Shown: piece by piece, positions 17,021-25,522 of the stretch | Layout of the letters: every line of letters starts with the position of its first letter | How positions within the stretch are numbered: position 1 is the first letter of the stretch | Assembly (NCBI GenBank): GCA_964414835.1 | Contig: CAYPWY010000001.1 | Span: forward strand, 91,841 to 155,840 | DNA: 64,000 nt | Source: Eshraghiella sp964414835 | Lineage (GTDB): Bacteria; Bacillota; Clostridia; Lachnospirales; Lachnospiraceae | Direction of reading: 5' to 3' | Translations under genes and position numbers: made by a program | The notes under the pieces: generated by a model | What the model was told of the DNA's origin: nothing | The model's input: only the letters and a program-made list of their open reading frames with translations | Database searches by the model: none

Positions 17021-17926
17021 CTAAAGTATATACGGTGTCATCTGGTACACAAAATAATTGAGCCAGTTACTGTACAGACAGTTAGATATAGCCCGCCATG
17101 TAAGATACGGTCTTACTGTTGTATCATCATTAGTGTAATAATTTGCCGGAAGCCTAGGATTAAGTCCTTTAGCTGCATCACGCTTATATTCCTTATCAAG
17201 GGTAAGCCTGTCATACTCAAGATGTCCAAGCACAAATATCTGGCTTCCGTCCTTATTCATAACCAGTAAATCGCCTACCTCTTCAGATTCGGCAAGAATT
17301 ATAAGGTCATCATTATTTCTTATATCCTCAGGTGATGAAGCCGTATGTCTTGAATGAGGTGCCATAAAAACATCATCGAAGCCACGCACAAGCGGATTCT
17401 TACGATTCAGTACCTTATGCCTGTACACTCCCGATATTTTCTCATCAAGCCATATCTTGCGGACACCGAAATGATAGTAAAGGCCTGCCTGCGCTCCCCA
17501 GCATATATGGAAGGTAGAGGTCACGTTAGTCTTAGTCCAGTCCATTATCTGTGTCAGTTCTTCCCAATAATCCACATCCTCAAATTCCAAATGTTCTATT
17601 GGGGCACCGGTTATTATCATTCCGTCATAACGTTTATGCTTAACATCATCAAATGTCAGATAAAATTTGTTAAGGTGTGAGGCTGCCGTATGTGTGGAAG
17701 TGTATGACGCAGTCTGCAAAAATGTTATGTTAATCTGAAGCGGCGTGTTGGACAGCGCACGAAGAATCTGCACCTCCGTATCCTCTTTAAGAGGCATAAG
17801 ATTGAGTATAAGTATCTCCAATGGTCTTATATTTTGTGAGATTGCCCTTTCCTCATCCATAACAAATATATTTTCATTCTCAAGTACTGCCTTGGCAGGC
17901 AGATTGTTTTGTGTTCTGATTGGCAT
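17021..17926 (-). CDS. metA: homoserine O-acyltransferase MetA, predicted acetyl-CoA specific
   Basis: The 301-residue protein activates homoserine for methionine synthesis. The nucleophile Cys142 (H-I-C-W-G-A-Q-A-G), His235 and Glu237 (L-G-H-L-E-Y-D) of the catalytic triad are at the family's exact positions. Residue 111 is Glu (T-G-A-P-I-E-H-L-E-F); in the family Glu111 goes with acetyl-CoA and Gly with succinyl-CoA, so O-acetylhomoserine is the predicted product despite the common succinyltransferase label. The ATG is 2 bp after the ligA stop, whose last codons supply the GGAGGG ribosome site. No SAM riboswitch or T-box leader is present; it relies on the ligA transcript. Confidence 0.95.
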   Translation of the reverse strand: MPIRTQNNLPAKAVLENENIFVMDEERAISQNIRPLEILILNLMPLKEDTEVQILRALSNTPLQINITFLQTASYTSTHTAASHLNKFYLTFDDVKHKRYDGMIITGAPIEHLEFEDVDYWEELTQIMDWTKTNVTSTFHICWGAQAGLYYHFGVRKIWLDEKISGVYRHKVLNRKNPLVRGFDDVFMAPHSRHTASSPEDIRNNDDLIILAESEEVGDLLVMNKDGSQIFVLGHLEYDRLTLDKEYKRDAAKGLNPRLPANYYTNDDTTVRPYLTWRAISNCLYSNWLNYFVYQMTPYIL

Positions 17927-17928
17927 CT

Positions 17929-19884
17929 CTAGTCCCTCCCGATAAGCTTAAGGAAATCCTCCTCGGAAATGACCGGTATTCCAAGCTCCTTAGCTTTTTT
18001 ATTTTTGGATGATGAACTTGTCACATCATTATTTATAAGATAATCTGTTTTGGAAGATACACTTCCCACAGTTTTGCCCCCCATGGACTCAATGAGTGTC
18101 TTCAGTTCATCTCTATTGGCAAAATAATCAACACTTCCTGTAATTACAAAGCTTTTACCTGCAATAGGCGAAGAAGTGTCCCTGACCTCTTTCTCAAGAT
18201 TAAGCTCTTTAAGAAGCTCATAAAATTCTTTCTTATTGGCTTCATCCTTAAAATAACCCGAAAAAGCCTCGGCTAAAACCGTTCCTATTCCTTCTATGGC
18301 TGTAAGCTCTTCCACAGAAATACCGGTAACTGCATCCGGGTTATCGTCACAGCTTCTGCATATGAGCCTTGCATTGGCAAGTCCTATCCCTGCAATTCCA
18401 AGTCCGTATATGACTCTCGCAAGTGAAGTCGTTCTGGAGTTCTCCACAGAATTAATTATATTCTCATAGGATTTCTCTCCAAAGCCTTCCATATCCACTA
18501 TCTCATTCCGGTATCTGTCAAGATGATATAAATCAGTATAGTTCTTTATAAAGCCCCGGTCAATAAATTTTTCCAATGTCTGTGAAGATATTCCGTCAAT
18601 ATTGACTGCATTGCGTGCCACAAAGTGCTCAAAGCTTTTTATGTGTTTTGCCTGACATGCAGGGTTGGTACAATAAAGAGCCTTTGCGTCATTAGCCTGC
18701 CTTATTTCTGTTTTTCCTCCGCATACGGGACATGTATCGGGTATCTTAAGAGTATTACTGCCTGTAATATTCTCGGCTATCTGGGGAATAATCATATTCG
18801 CCTTATACACTGTAATCTCATCCCCGATTCCAAGCCTGAGCTCCTGAACGATACTGACGTTATGAACACTTGCCCTTGACACCGTGGTTCCCTCAAGCTC
18901 AACGGGTTCAAATACCGCAACAGGATTAATCAATCCGGTTCTTGAAGCCGACCACTCCACATCGGTAAGTCTTGTAACCGCAGTTTCATCAGCCCATTTG
19001 AACGCTATGGAATTGTGCGGAAATTTGGCCGTTGCTCCAAGTGACTCACCATAAGCTATATCATCATACGAAAGCACAAGTCCGTCTGACGGAAAATCAT
19101 TGTCTGTTATGGCCTCGGAAAAATATTTAACAGCTTCTGCCATATTGTTTTCATCCACAAGTCTGTACTCTACCACCTGAAATCCCTGAGCCTTAAGCCA
19201 CTCAAACTGGGCGGCTATCGAATTGCCAAAATCCACACCGTCTGCTTTGATAAGCGCAAAAGCAATAAACCGTACATTCCTTTTGGCAGTCACCTCATTA
19301 TTAAGCTGCCTTACGGAGCCGCTGCACAAATTACGTGGATTTTTGTATTTATCCCGGTCATTTTCTATATGTGAATTAATTCGTTCAAAATCCGAATAGG
19401 TAATTATAGCTTCACCTCTGATTACCAGTTCTCCCCTATACGGTATCTCCATAGGGAGATTGACAAACACCTTCGCGTTAGGAGTTATAACCTCTCCCAC
19501 ATTACCGTTGCCTCTTGTAACCGCTTTCTCAAGCCTGCCGCCCCTGTATGTCAGCACAACCGTAAGTCCGTCAAGCTTCCATGACAAAAGTGAAGTATGA
19601 GCCCCTGCAAACGCCGCCAGTTCATCTATTGATTTGGTCTTGTCAAGACTGAGCATAGGCTTTTCATGTTCTTCCTTAGGAAGCTCGCTTAGCGTCTCAT
19701 AGCCAACACGGTTGGTAGGGCTTCCAGCCAGCACAATCCCAGTATCCTTCTCAAGGGCCATAAGCTCATCATACAGCTTATCATACTCATAGTTGCTCAT
19801 AATCTCATCCGTCCCGGAATAATACACCTTTGCGGCCTCGTTAAGCTTATTTACCAATTCTTTAATTCTATCTGATTTATTCAT
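17929..19884 (-). CDS. ligA: NAD-dependent DNA ligase LigA, divergent type
   Basis: The 651-residue protein has the LigA layout: NMN-binding Ia domain (Y-Y-S-G-T-D, Y-D-K-L-Y-D-E-L, S-P-T-N-R-V-G near 55-61), adenylation domain with Lys103 in W-K-L-D-G-L, OB fold, zinc finger C-P-V-C...C-T-N-P-A-C, HhH repeats and a C-terminal BRCT domain. Odd points: motif I lacks the usual E-x-K start, and the normally strict R-G-D-G-x-x-G-E-D-V-T reads R-G-N-G-N-V-G-E-V-I-T. It may be a second, accessory ligase. It overlaps the pseudouridine synthase by 8 bp and leads straight into metA. Confidence 0.9.
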   Translation of the reverse strand: MNKSDRIKELVNKLNEAAKVYYSGTDEIMSNYEYDKLYDELMALEKDTGIVLAGSPTNRVGYETLSELPKEEHEKPMLSLDKTKSIDELAAFAGAHTSLLSWKLDGLTVVLTYRGGRLEKAVTRGNGNVGEVITPNAKVFVNLPMEIPYRGELVIRGEAIITYSDFERINSHIENDRDKYKNPRNLCSGSVRQLNNEVTAKRNVRFIAFALIKADGVDFGNSIAAQFEWLKAQGFQVVEYRLVDENNMAEAVKYFSEAITDNDFPSDGLVLSYDDIAYGESLGATAKFPHNSIAFKWADETAVTRLTDVEWSASRTGLINPVAVFEPVELEGTTVSRASVHNVSIVQELRLGIGDEITVYKANMIIPQIAENITGSNTLKIPDTCPVCGGKTEIRQANDAKALYCTNPACQAKHIKSFEHFVARNAVNIDGISSQTLEKFIDRGFIKNYTDLYHLDRYRNEIVDMEGFGEKSYENIINSVENSRTTSLARVIYGLGIAGIGLANARLICRSCDDNPDAVTGISVEELTAIEGIGTVLAEAFSGYFKDEANKKEFYELLKELNLEKEVRDTSSPIAGKSFVITGSVDYFANRDELKTLIESMGGKTVGSVSSKTDYLINNDVTSSSSKNKKAKELGIPVISEEDFLKLIGRD

Positions 19885-20614
19885 TGTCTTCCTTCAATCC
19901 ATTCTTTAAAATACTGACCTCATCAGCAGTAAGCTTTCGTATACTGCCACTTTTAAGATTTCCAAGTGTGATATTCTTTATCCGTACTCTCCTAAGCCTT
20001 ATAACCTTATATCCGAAATATCCGCACATTCGTCTTATCTGCCTGTTAAGTCCTTGAATAAGGATTATGGAAAAGGTGTCATCTGTGATATATTTTGTCA
20101 TGCATGGGGCAGTGACCACCTTTTTGCCTGTGGCTTTATTGGTAATAGGAACGCCCCGTTCCATCCTGCATAAAAAATCACTGCTGACATTCTTATCAAC
20201 AGTAACTATATACTCTTTCTCATGACCTTCCGACGCTTTAAGCAGTCTGTTCATCAGTTCACCGTCATTAGTAAGCAGCATAAGACCCTCCGAATCCTTA
20301 TCCAGCCTGCCCACAGGATACAGTCTTAATCCGTCAGGCACAAAGCAGCCTATTCCTTTTCCCTGACTGTCTGATAACGAGCTCACATAGCCTACAGGTT
20401 TATTGAGGGCATATACCGAATATCTCTCTATCGGTTTTACCAAATTACCGTCAATAGTGACACGTTGGCCTTCATACACAGGAGTTCCCGTGACCGCTGC
20501 CACACCGTCAACCTCCACACGACCTGCCGCCACAAGGCGGTCTGCTTCTCTTCTTGAGCAAAAGCCTGTGTTGCTTATATATTTATTTATTCTGATTGAT
20601 TTATCCGTACACAT
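19877..20614 (-). CDS. RluF/RluB-type rRNA pseudouridine synthase
   Basis: The 245-residue protein starts with an S4 RNA-binding domain (R-I-N-K-Y-I-S-N-T-G-F-C-S-R-R-E-A-D-R-L near 7-26) and continues with an RsuA/RluB/E/F catalytic domain, catalytic Asp in Y-P-V-G-R-L-D-K-D-S-E-G-L near 99-111 and C-terminal G-L-N-R-Q-I-R-R-M. It most resembles RluF, which modifies U2604 of 23S rRNA. It is the first gene of an operon with ligA and metA. No ribosome site precedes the ATG, and a promoter is placed so that the mRNA would begin almost at the start codon. Confidence 0.88.
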   Translation of the reverse strand: MCTDKSIRINKYISNTGFCSRREADRLVAAGRVEVDGVAAVTGTPVYEGQRVTIDGNLVKPIERYSVYALNKPVGYVSSLSDSQGKGIGCFVPDGLRLYPVGRLDKDSEGLMLLTNDGELMNRLLKASEGHEKEYIVTVDKNVSSDFLCRMERGVPITNKATGKKVVTAPCMTKYITDDTFSIILIQGLNRQIRRMCGYFGYKVIRLRRVRIKNITLGNLKSGSIRKLTADEVSILKNGLKEDNE

Positions 20615-20621
20615 ATTATGT

Positions 20622-20650
20622 ATTTTAGCAGAATTTTTTGAATATGTAAA
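20622..20650 (-). promoter_or_regulatory. promoter placed for a leaderless rluF-like mRNA
   Basis: On the minus strand TTTACA (20650-20645) and TAAAAT (20627-20622) are spaced by 17 bp. Starting 6-7 nt after the -10 puts +1 at about 20615-20616, one or two bases before the ATG at 20614, and no Shine-Dalgarno is present there. Confidence 0.65.
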
Positions 20651-20666
20651 ATAAAGAATAAAGTGA

Positions 20667-20695
20667 TTGATAAATTGCGGTATTTGGTGTATTAT
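20667..20695 (+). promoter_or_regulatory. promoter of the tRNA-Arg gene
   Basis: TTGATA (20667-20672) and TATTAT (20690-20695) are 17 bp apart and end 20 bp before the tRNA. Confidence 0.65.
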
Positions 20696-20715
20696 TATTG
20701 GGCGAACTTAATTTT

Positions 20716-20789
20716 GCACTTGTAGCTCAGTGGATAGAGCACCGGTTTCCGGAGCCGGGTTGTCGGGGGTTCGATTCCCTCCAGGTGCA
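20716..20789 (+). tRNA. tRNA-Arg, anticodon CCG
   Basis: A full cloverleaf can be drawn: acceptor GCACTTG with CAGGTGC, D stem GCTC/GAGC, anticodon stem CCGGT/GCCGG around loop TTCCGGA with anticodon CCG (reads CGG), T stem GGGGG/CCCTC with loop TTCGATT, and discriminator A. CCA is not encoded. It is a single tRNA on the plus strand with its own promoter; no clear terminator is seen before the convergent ABC gene. Confidence 0.95.
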
Positions 20790-20873
20790 TTATACACATA
20801 CAGTGTCAAGGAATGTAAATATTGTTGTTCCATTATCTATATCAGATTACAGCACAGTATTCACCAACCTATT

Positions 20874-21602
20874 CTACTTCATAAAGTCTTTATATTTGGT
20901 AAGAACTTCCTGCGGTTCGCCCAGCATCTTGATTTCCCCGTCATGCATCCACATTACTCTGGTACACAGTTCCTGCAAAGTAGTTATACTATGTGAGACA
21001 ATGACAACAGTGCGGTCATCATCATTAATCAGCTGCTTCATCTTGGCCAGACTTTTTTTTCTGAAATGCTCATCACCGACACTTAACACCTCATCAATCA
21101 ACATAATTTCCGTTTCAAGAATAGCAGTTACGGAAAAAGCAAGTTTGGAATACATACCACTGGAATATGTCCTTACAGGTTTATCAATAAAATCTCCCAA
21201 TTCCGAAAATTCTATAATTTCTTCCATCTTATCAAGTATATATTCTCTGGGAAATCCCAACAACATACCTGACAAAACAATATTTTCCCTGCCTGATACG
21301 CTTTTGTTAAATCCAACGCCTATGGACAGCAGTGATACTGTATGGCCATGAAGGTCTATATACCCTTCATTTGGAGAAAAAATGCCCGCTATGGCATTAA
21401 GCATCGTGGATTTACCGCTTCCGTTTTTGCCTATAATCCCCCATATTTCACCTTTGGGTATGGAAAAACTGACATGTTTAACCGCTTTAAAATCTTCCTT
21501 CTTGCTCCTTTTTCCCCGAAGCAGCATCTGCTTGATGGAATAAGAACCGATTGTCTTATAATTTATACATAAGTCTTTTACTTCAATCGCAATTTCGCTC
21601 AT
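20874..21602 (-). CDS. polysaccharide/teichoic acid exporter ATPase (TagH/Wzt type)
   Basis: The 242-residue ATPase has the long N-terminal insertion before Walker A that is typical of TagH/RfbE/Wzt subunits (S-I-K-Q-M-L-L-R-G-K). Walker A is G-K-N-G-S-G-K-S-T near 58-66, the signature reads Y-S-S-G-M near 144-148, and Walker B M-L-I-D-E-V-L-S-V-G-D. It has no C-terminal carbohydrate-binding extension, so chain recognition would rest elsewhere. Its ATG overlaps the stop of the permease gene. Together they would move a lipid-linked glycan across the membrane. Confidence 0.9.
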   Translation of the reverse strand: MSEIAIEVKDLCINYKTIGSYSIKQMLLRGKRSKKEDFKAVKHVSFSIPKGEIWGIIGKNGSGKSTMLNAIAGIFSPNEGYIDLHGHTVSLLSIGVGFNKSVSGRENIVLSGMLLGFPREYILDKMEEIIEFSELGDFIDKPVRTYSSGMYSKLAFSVTAILETEIMLIDEVLSVGDEHFRKKSLAKMKQLINDDDRTVVIVSHSITTLQELCTRVMWMHDGEIKMLGEPQEVLTKYKDFMK

Positions 21603-22396
21603 TAAATCACCTTTACATAACTGTTTTCATTCTTGTAAATCAGTCTGATTCCCAGTGCCGAAAATACAAGTCCTATAGCCATCCACAGAAAAACAAACCG
21701 TACATCCGGCATTTCACCATACATCAATGCGTTTCTGGTTGCCGTTATAACACTTGCCATGGGATTGCAATGTCCTATCAGCATAGCTGCCGTCTTTCCC
21801 AATGTGTTTGTAACCTTATCAGTAAGATTATAAAAAACACCTGTCAGATAAAACAGTATTCTCAGAAAAATTCTGGTTACATTAGCTAAATCATCAACAT
21901 ACACTCCAAAATGCATCAAAAAGGTGCATATTGCAAATGTAAAGCAGAACATGGTAAATATAATCGGAATCAGCCACAATGCATTCCATGTAAGGGAAAC
22001 TCCCGTAAAAAGAATCATACCAAATAATATCACCATTGCTACAAGCAGCTTGAATGCATTTACATACATTTTTACAAAAATCAGTGTATACTTGGGAATA
22101 TATACTTTAGATACAATAGCCTTATTACTGCGTACCAGCTTTACACTGGATGTCAGCATCCTGTTGAAAAAATCCCAAAGTGTAATACCTATATATACAA
22201 ATATCTGAATATGGTCTATCTTTGAGCCGAATAAAAAACCGAAAACAAAAGAATAAATAAACATAAAGCAGATAGGTTCAATAATCCACCACAGCCAGTT
22301 CAAATATGAATTGGCAACTTCAGCCTTCAGCTCTGATTTTCCGGCATAAATCACATACCGGTAATATTTTTTAATATCGCTTATAAACTTCTTCAT
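21602..22396 (-). CDS. ABC-2 type polysaccharide export permease (TagG/Wzm type)
   Basis: The 264-residue protein has six predicted membrane segments and the family opening W-W-I-I-E-P-I-C-F-M near 36-45, followed by G-I-T-L-W-D-F-F near 76. It pairs with the ATPase gene immediately downstream. Envelope genes (LCP ligases, GDP-mannose synthesis, GT2) lie further upstream on the same strand, separated by the GH5 gene and its terminators, so a shared pathway is plausible but not an operon. Confidence 0.9.
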   Translation of the reverse strand: MKKFISDIKKYYRYVIYAGKSELKAEVANSYLNWLWWIIEPICFMFIYSFVFGFLFGSKIDHIQIFVYIGITLWDFFNRMLTSSVKLVRSNKAIVSKVYIPKYTLIFVKMYVNAFKLLVAMVILFGMILFTGVSLTWNALWLIPIIFTMFCFTFAICTFLMHFGVYVDDLANVTRIFLRILFYLTGVFYNLTDKVTNTLGKTAAMLIGHCNPMASVITATRNALMYGEMPDVRFVFLWMAIGLVFSALGIRLIYKNENSYVKVI

Positions 22397-22644
22397 AATT
22401 CCTGTATGGTTCCTTATAATTGATTAGGGCATAATAAAATACGGATTTACAATATAATAGCTTCTCCGCCTTGTAATAATTCTATCCGTTATGATTAAAC
22501 AGCTTTTATATGTTTCTGATTCAAAGTCATTCAGAATATACAAATGCCAAAAATACCCATTGGTTTATAATGATTCATTCTAGCACAATAGAAAAAATAT
22601 GTCCACAATTTGTTAAAACACTTTTGTGTTTATATACAATAAAG
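22397..22644. other. AT-rich intergenic stretch before the polysaccharide exporter
   Basis: About 250 bases upstream of the permease gene contain no supported gene. Several AT-rich hexamers on the minus strand could serve as a -10 for the exporter pair, but no pair with good spacing stands out. Confidence 0.4.
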
Positions 22645-22704
22645 AACCGGGTGACATATTATGCCGCCCGGTTTTCCAACATGGGAACAATGATGTTCCC
22701 ATGT
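22645..22704 (-). terminator. tandem terminator hairpins after the GH5 gene
   Basis: Two perfect stems lie in series: 22695-22704 with 22679-22688 (ACATGGGAAC/GTTCCCATGT, 6-nt loop) and 22667-22673 with 22645-22651 (AACCGGG/CCCGGTT). On the minus strand the second is followed by TTCTTTATT. They start about 16 nt after the GH5 stop. Confidence 0.8.
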
Positions 22705-22720
22705 GCTTATTTTATTCAAA

Positions 22721-23977
22721 TTACTGCGTTTGAGCTGTTTTTTTCTTTTTTGACATACATACAATAACAATTCCGCTCATCAAAAGCACAATTCCCCATA
22801 CTTCCGGTATGGCTTCGCCTGTTGCCGGGGTATCCGCTTCGTCCGGAGTGTCAATAGTATCTTCTTTCAAGAACAGTGCTGCCATGTCGCTCCATCTCAT
22901 TGTGCAGCCTGCTCTGTCATACCAGTCTCCCGCATCCCACAGATACGGTGCAAACCCATATTCATCGCAAAGCTCAAGAAGATATGAAATAAACTCTGTA
23001 TCTCCAGCCTTACGATTATAATTTCCGTCAGATACATACTGAGGAAGAACACTGTACTCGCCGATAATAACTCCATAGCCCGCTTCCGTAAACTTCTTAA
23101 GCTTCTCAAGATTAGTCTTCATAGCTGCCTTATCGGAAGCATCTCCCCAGCTTTCCTGATATCCGTATCCTTCGTCCTCATAAAGTCCCACATATATCCA
23201 AGGGGTATAATAATGTACAGATACCATAAGATGATTATCAATTGTATCCGTAGGCATAACAAATTCTGTTGAACAGGTTTTATCAATATCGGTATTATAT
23301 CCTGCTATAAGCAGGTATCTTCTGTCATTGTTGCCGCCTGATGCTCTTACCAGGTTGACAAATTCCTGATTTATCTGATTTACAAGTGTATAGCTGAAAA
23401 CAAGCTCCTCGTTGGCAGATTCAAAAACAAGCTTCTCAGAATAATCCTTATAATGCTCTGCAATCTGGGTCCACATCGCCTTATAACGCGCCATTGCACC
23501 GGATTCATCTGTTTCAAACTGATCCCACCAGCCGTTGTCCCAATGTATATTCACTATGACATACATATCATTGTTAAGAGCATATTCTATAATCTCGTCA
23601 ACTCTGTCAAAAAGAGCAGAATCTATGGTGTATGTGCCATCTGACGATATCATATTGGACCATGAAACAGGGATTCTTATAGAATCAAAGCCTGCATTCT
23701 TAATGCCTGTTATCATTGCCTGGGTTGTCACCGGCTGTCCCCATGCTGTCTCAAAATCCTTTACCGTAGGATTTGCTGTCCATGTGTTGATTGCTTCCAT
23801 GGTATTGCCCAGATTCCAGCCATTACCCATATCCTCGGTAATTTCAATGGCTGTTCTTGTAAATTCTTCATTAGCCGCTGCATTCACTGTTACAAGGTCT
23901 TTTCCAGATACCACAGTAACAACAGCCATAATCACCGCCGCAAATAACGCTGCTGCTGACATGACCTTATTGCGCAT
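22721..23977 (-). CDS. secreted GH5 endoglucanase with C-terminal wall-sorting-like tail
   Basis: The 418-residue protein is a family 5 glycoside hydrolase: M-G-N-G-W-N-L-G-N-T-M-E near the start of the catalytic domain, R-I-P-V-S-W, the acid/base glutamate in F-E-S-A-N-E-E-L, H-Y-Y-T-P-W and the nucleophile in I-I-G-E-Y-S-V. A signal peptide precedes it, with an A-A-L-F-A-A-V-I-M core. The C-terminus reads P-A-T-G-E, then a 20-residue hydrophobic segment and K-K-K-K, like a sortase substrate with a non-LPXTG motif. Likely substrate is cellulose or another beta-1,4-glucan. Two ATGs (24004 and 23977) each have a strong AGGAGG; the second gives the more usual signal peptide. Confidence 0.9.
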   Translation of the reverse strand: MRNKVMSAAALFAAVIMAVVTVVSGKDLVTVNAAANEEFTRTAIEITEDMGNGWNLGNTMEAINTWTANPTVKDFETAWGQPVTTQAMITGIKNAGFDSIRIPVSWSNMISSDGTYTIDSALFDRVDEIIEYALNNDMYVIVNIHWDNGWWDQFETDESGAMARYKAMWTQIAEHYKDYSEKLVFESANEELVFSYTLVNQINQEFVNLVRASGGNNDRRYLLIAGYNTDIDKTCSTEFVMPTDTIDNHLMVSVHYYTPWIYVGLYEDEGYGYQESWGDASDKAAMKTNLEKLKKFTEAGYGVIIGEYSVLPQYVSDGNYNRKAGDTEFISYLLELCDEYGFAPYLWDAGDWYDRAGCTMRWSDMAALFLKEDTIDTPDEADTPATGEAIPEVWGIVLLMSGIVIVCMSKKKKTAQTQ

Positions 23978-24070
23978 AAAAGTACCTCCTCTGTTTTTTC
24001 TCATATTGCCCTCCTGTTTTACATTATATATGGTAATTATACCATTATTTTGTCCAACATGCAATCTCTT

Positions 24071-24328
24071 TTACTGCAGCTTGCACAAAACTTTTTCCTC
24101 ACATACATTTACAAGGATTACATCCGGTCCTACCTTGCATATACATTCATAGGGTATTATGTACTCGTTCTCTCTGCCGAAAAAACTGAACATTTTAGCC
24201 GGTCCCGGTACTATTATCGAAAGTATTCTTCCGGTATATATGTCCATATCAATATCCACCACAAACCCTAGTATTTTGCAATCATTGGAATTGATAACTT
24301 CCTTATTCCTCAAATCACATATTCTCAT
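24071..24328 (-). CDS. YlmC/YmxH family PRC-barrel protein
   Basis: The 85-residue protein begins M-R-I-C-D-L-R-N-K-E-V-I-N and continues with a PRC-barrel-like fold (D-C-K-I-L-G-F-V-V-D-I-D, then G-R-I-L-S-I-I-V-P-G), as in small YlmC/YmxH proteins of spore formers. Members are often expressed in sporulation, but the molecular role is not known. ATG 24328 has an AGGTGG site; the longer open frame upstream lies in the leader. It follows the LCP terminator, so it probably has its own promoter. Confidence 0.8.
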   Translation of the reverse strand: MRICDLRNKEVINSNDCKILGFVVDIDMDIYTGRILSIIVPGPAKMFSFFGRENEYIIPYECICKVGPDVILVNVCEEKVLCKLQ

Positions 24329-24374
24329 ACAAACACCACCTGCTGGGATTATAATCCAGATTATATTATTATAT

Positions 24375-24404
24375 GCAAAAAAGGAGAATGTTGCCATTCT
24401 CCTT
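24375..24404 (-). terminator. terminator after the first LCP gene
   Basis: AAGGAGAATG (24381-24390) and CATTCTCCTT (24395-24404) form a perfect 10-bp stem with a GCAA tetraloop on the minus strand, followed by TTTTTT, six bases after the LCP stop. Confidence 0.92.
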
Positions 24405-24409
24405 AGATT

Positions 24410-25516
24410 TCACTCCTCATCCGATGCATATATAAGCCTGTATAATTTGTCTATGTAGAAATTAAAATCAATTCCTATGCTTGAATCTCCGTTAATAGTA
24501 AGATATTTGAAATCCTCATCAGGAATACCCCATGATATTATATCATATTGCCCCATGTCGGGAAGAACTGCTATCAGTTCCAGAAATTCTCCGGTAGGTA
24601 TATTGGTTGTTACCTGCGGCAGTATAGTATCCAAAAGCTCTATAAGTGTGGAAGGCGATATGCTTTTAAGCTTATCAAAAAGAAGATTCACCACTTTCCG
24701 CTGTCTTTCCGTCCTTGTAAAATCCCCATTGCCCACATACCTGAATCTTGAGTATGCCAATGCCTGCTTTCCGCTCAAATGCTGGTATGAGCCGTCTGCA
24801 TAATCCAGATAGCCGTCATCCTCAGGCTCCCCCAAAAGAAGGTTGCTGGCATGTATGTACTGATTAAGCCAATACAATTCATCCTCCTGAACATCAACAT
24901 CCAGCCCTCCAAGTATATCCACTATATCAATGAATGAATAAAAATCCACTGCAATGTATCTGTCTATTTCTATGGAAAAATTATATTTTAGTGTATCCAA
25001 AAGAAGCTCAATACCGCCATATGCATATGCTGCATTGATTTTGGTGTATCCCTTTTCAGGAACATACACATACAAATCCCTCAAAAATGAAGTAGCTACA
25101 ATTCGCTTCTCCGTTTTATTAATGGAAATCAGCATCATTGTGTCTGAACGCCCGATTCCGTCTGACTCTCTGGTATCCGAACCTACAAGCAGAATATTGT
25201 AAACATCACCGATGGGCTCATAGTCATCCTTAACATTTTCAAGAGCCTGCTGGGCAAGACTCATATACTCATCTATCTCTTCTTCGGAAGAATCACTGCT
25301 TGTCTCCTCCTCAGGATTGGTCACATCATCCACAAATGTAACTGTTTCAGCCAATATTGTGTAATTCTCATTGAGAGGAACATAGTTCATCTTATGTATA
25401 TAGTGGATAATCACTCCCACTGCCGCCACTGCCATAAGAAGTATTACTCCCACTATGGCAGATACGATTATTATAGGTTTTTTGCTTTTTTTCTTCTTAT
25501 CGGATGTATTTCCCAT
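24410..25516 (-). CDS. LytR-CpsA-Psr (LCP) glycopolymer transferase, copy 1
   Basis: The 368-residue protein has a basic N-terminus, one membrane helix near 14-40, an acidic linker rich in Glu/Ser, and an LCP domain: I-L-L-V-G-S-D-T-R near 108-116, G-R-S-D-T-M-M-L near 122-129, S-F-L-R-D-L-Y-V near 143-150 and A-L-A-Y-S-R-F-R-Y near 252-260. LCP enzymes attach polyprenyl-linked glycopolymers to peptidoglycan outside the membrane. It is the last gene of a minus-strand run with a nucleotidyltransferase and a second LCP, and ends at a strong terminator. Confidence 0.92.
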   Translation of the reverse strand: MGNTSDKKKKSKKPIIIVSAIVGVILLMAVAAVGVIIHYIHKMNYVPLNENYTILAETVTFVDDVTNPEEETSSDSSEEEIDEYMSLAQQALENVKDDYEPIGDVYNILLVGSDTRESDGIGRSDTMMLISINKTEKRIVATSFLRDLYVYVPEKGYTKINAAYAYGGIELLLDTLKYNFSIEIDRYIAVDFYSFIDIVDILGGLDVDVQEDELYWLNQYIHASNLLLGEPEDDGYLDYADGSYQHLSGKQALAYSRFRYVGNGDFTRTERQRKVVNLLFDKLKSISPSTLIELLDTILPQVTTNIPTGEFLELIAVLPDMGQYDIISWGIPDEDFKYLTINGDSSIGIDFNFYIDKLYRLIYASDEE

Positions 25517-25522
25517 CTTATC

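Noticed and set aside
17927..18000. Search for a SAM riboswitch or T-box before metA
   Set aside because: metA starts 2 bp after ligA, so there is no leader to hold one.
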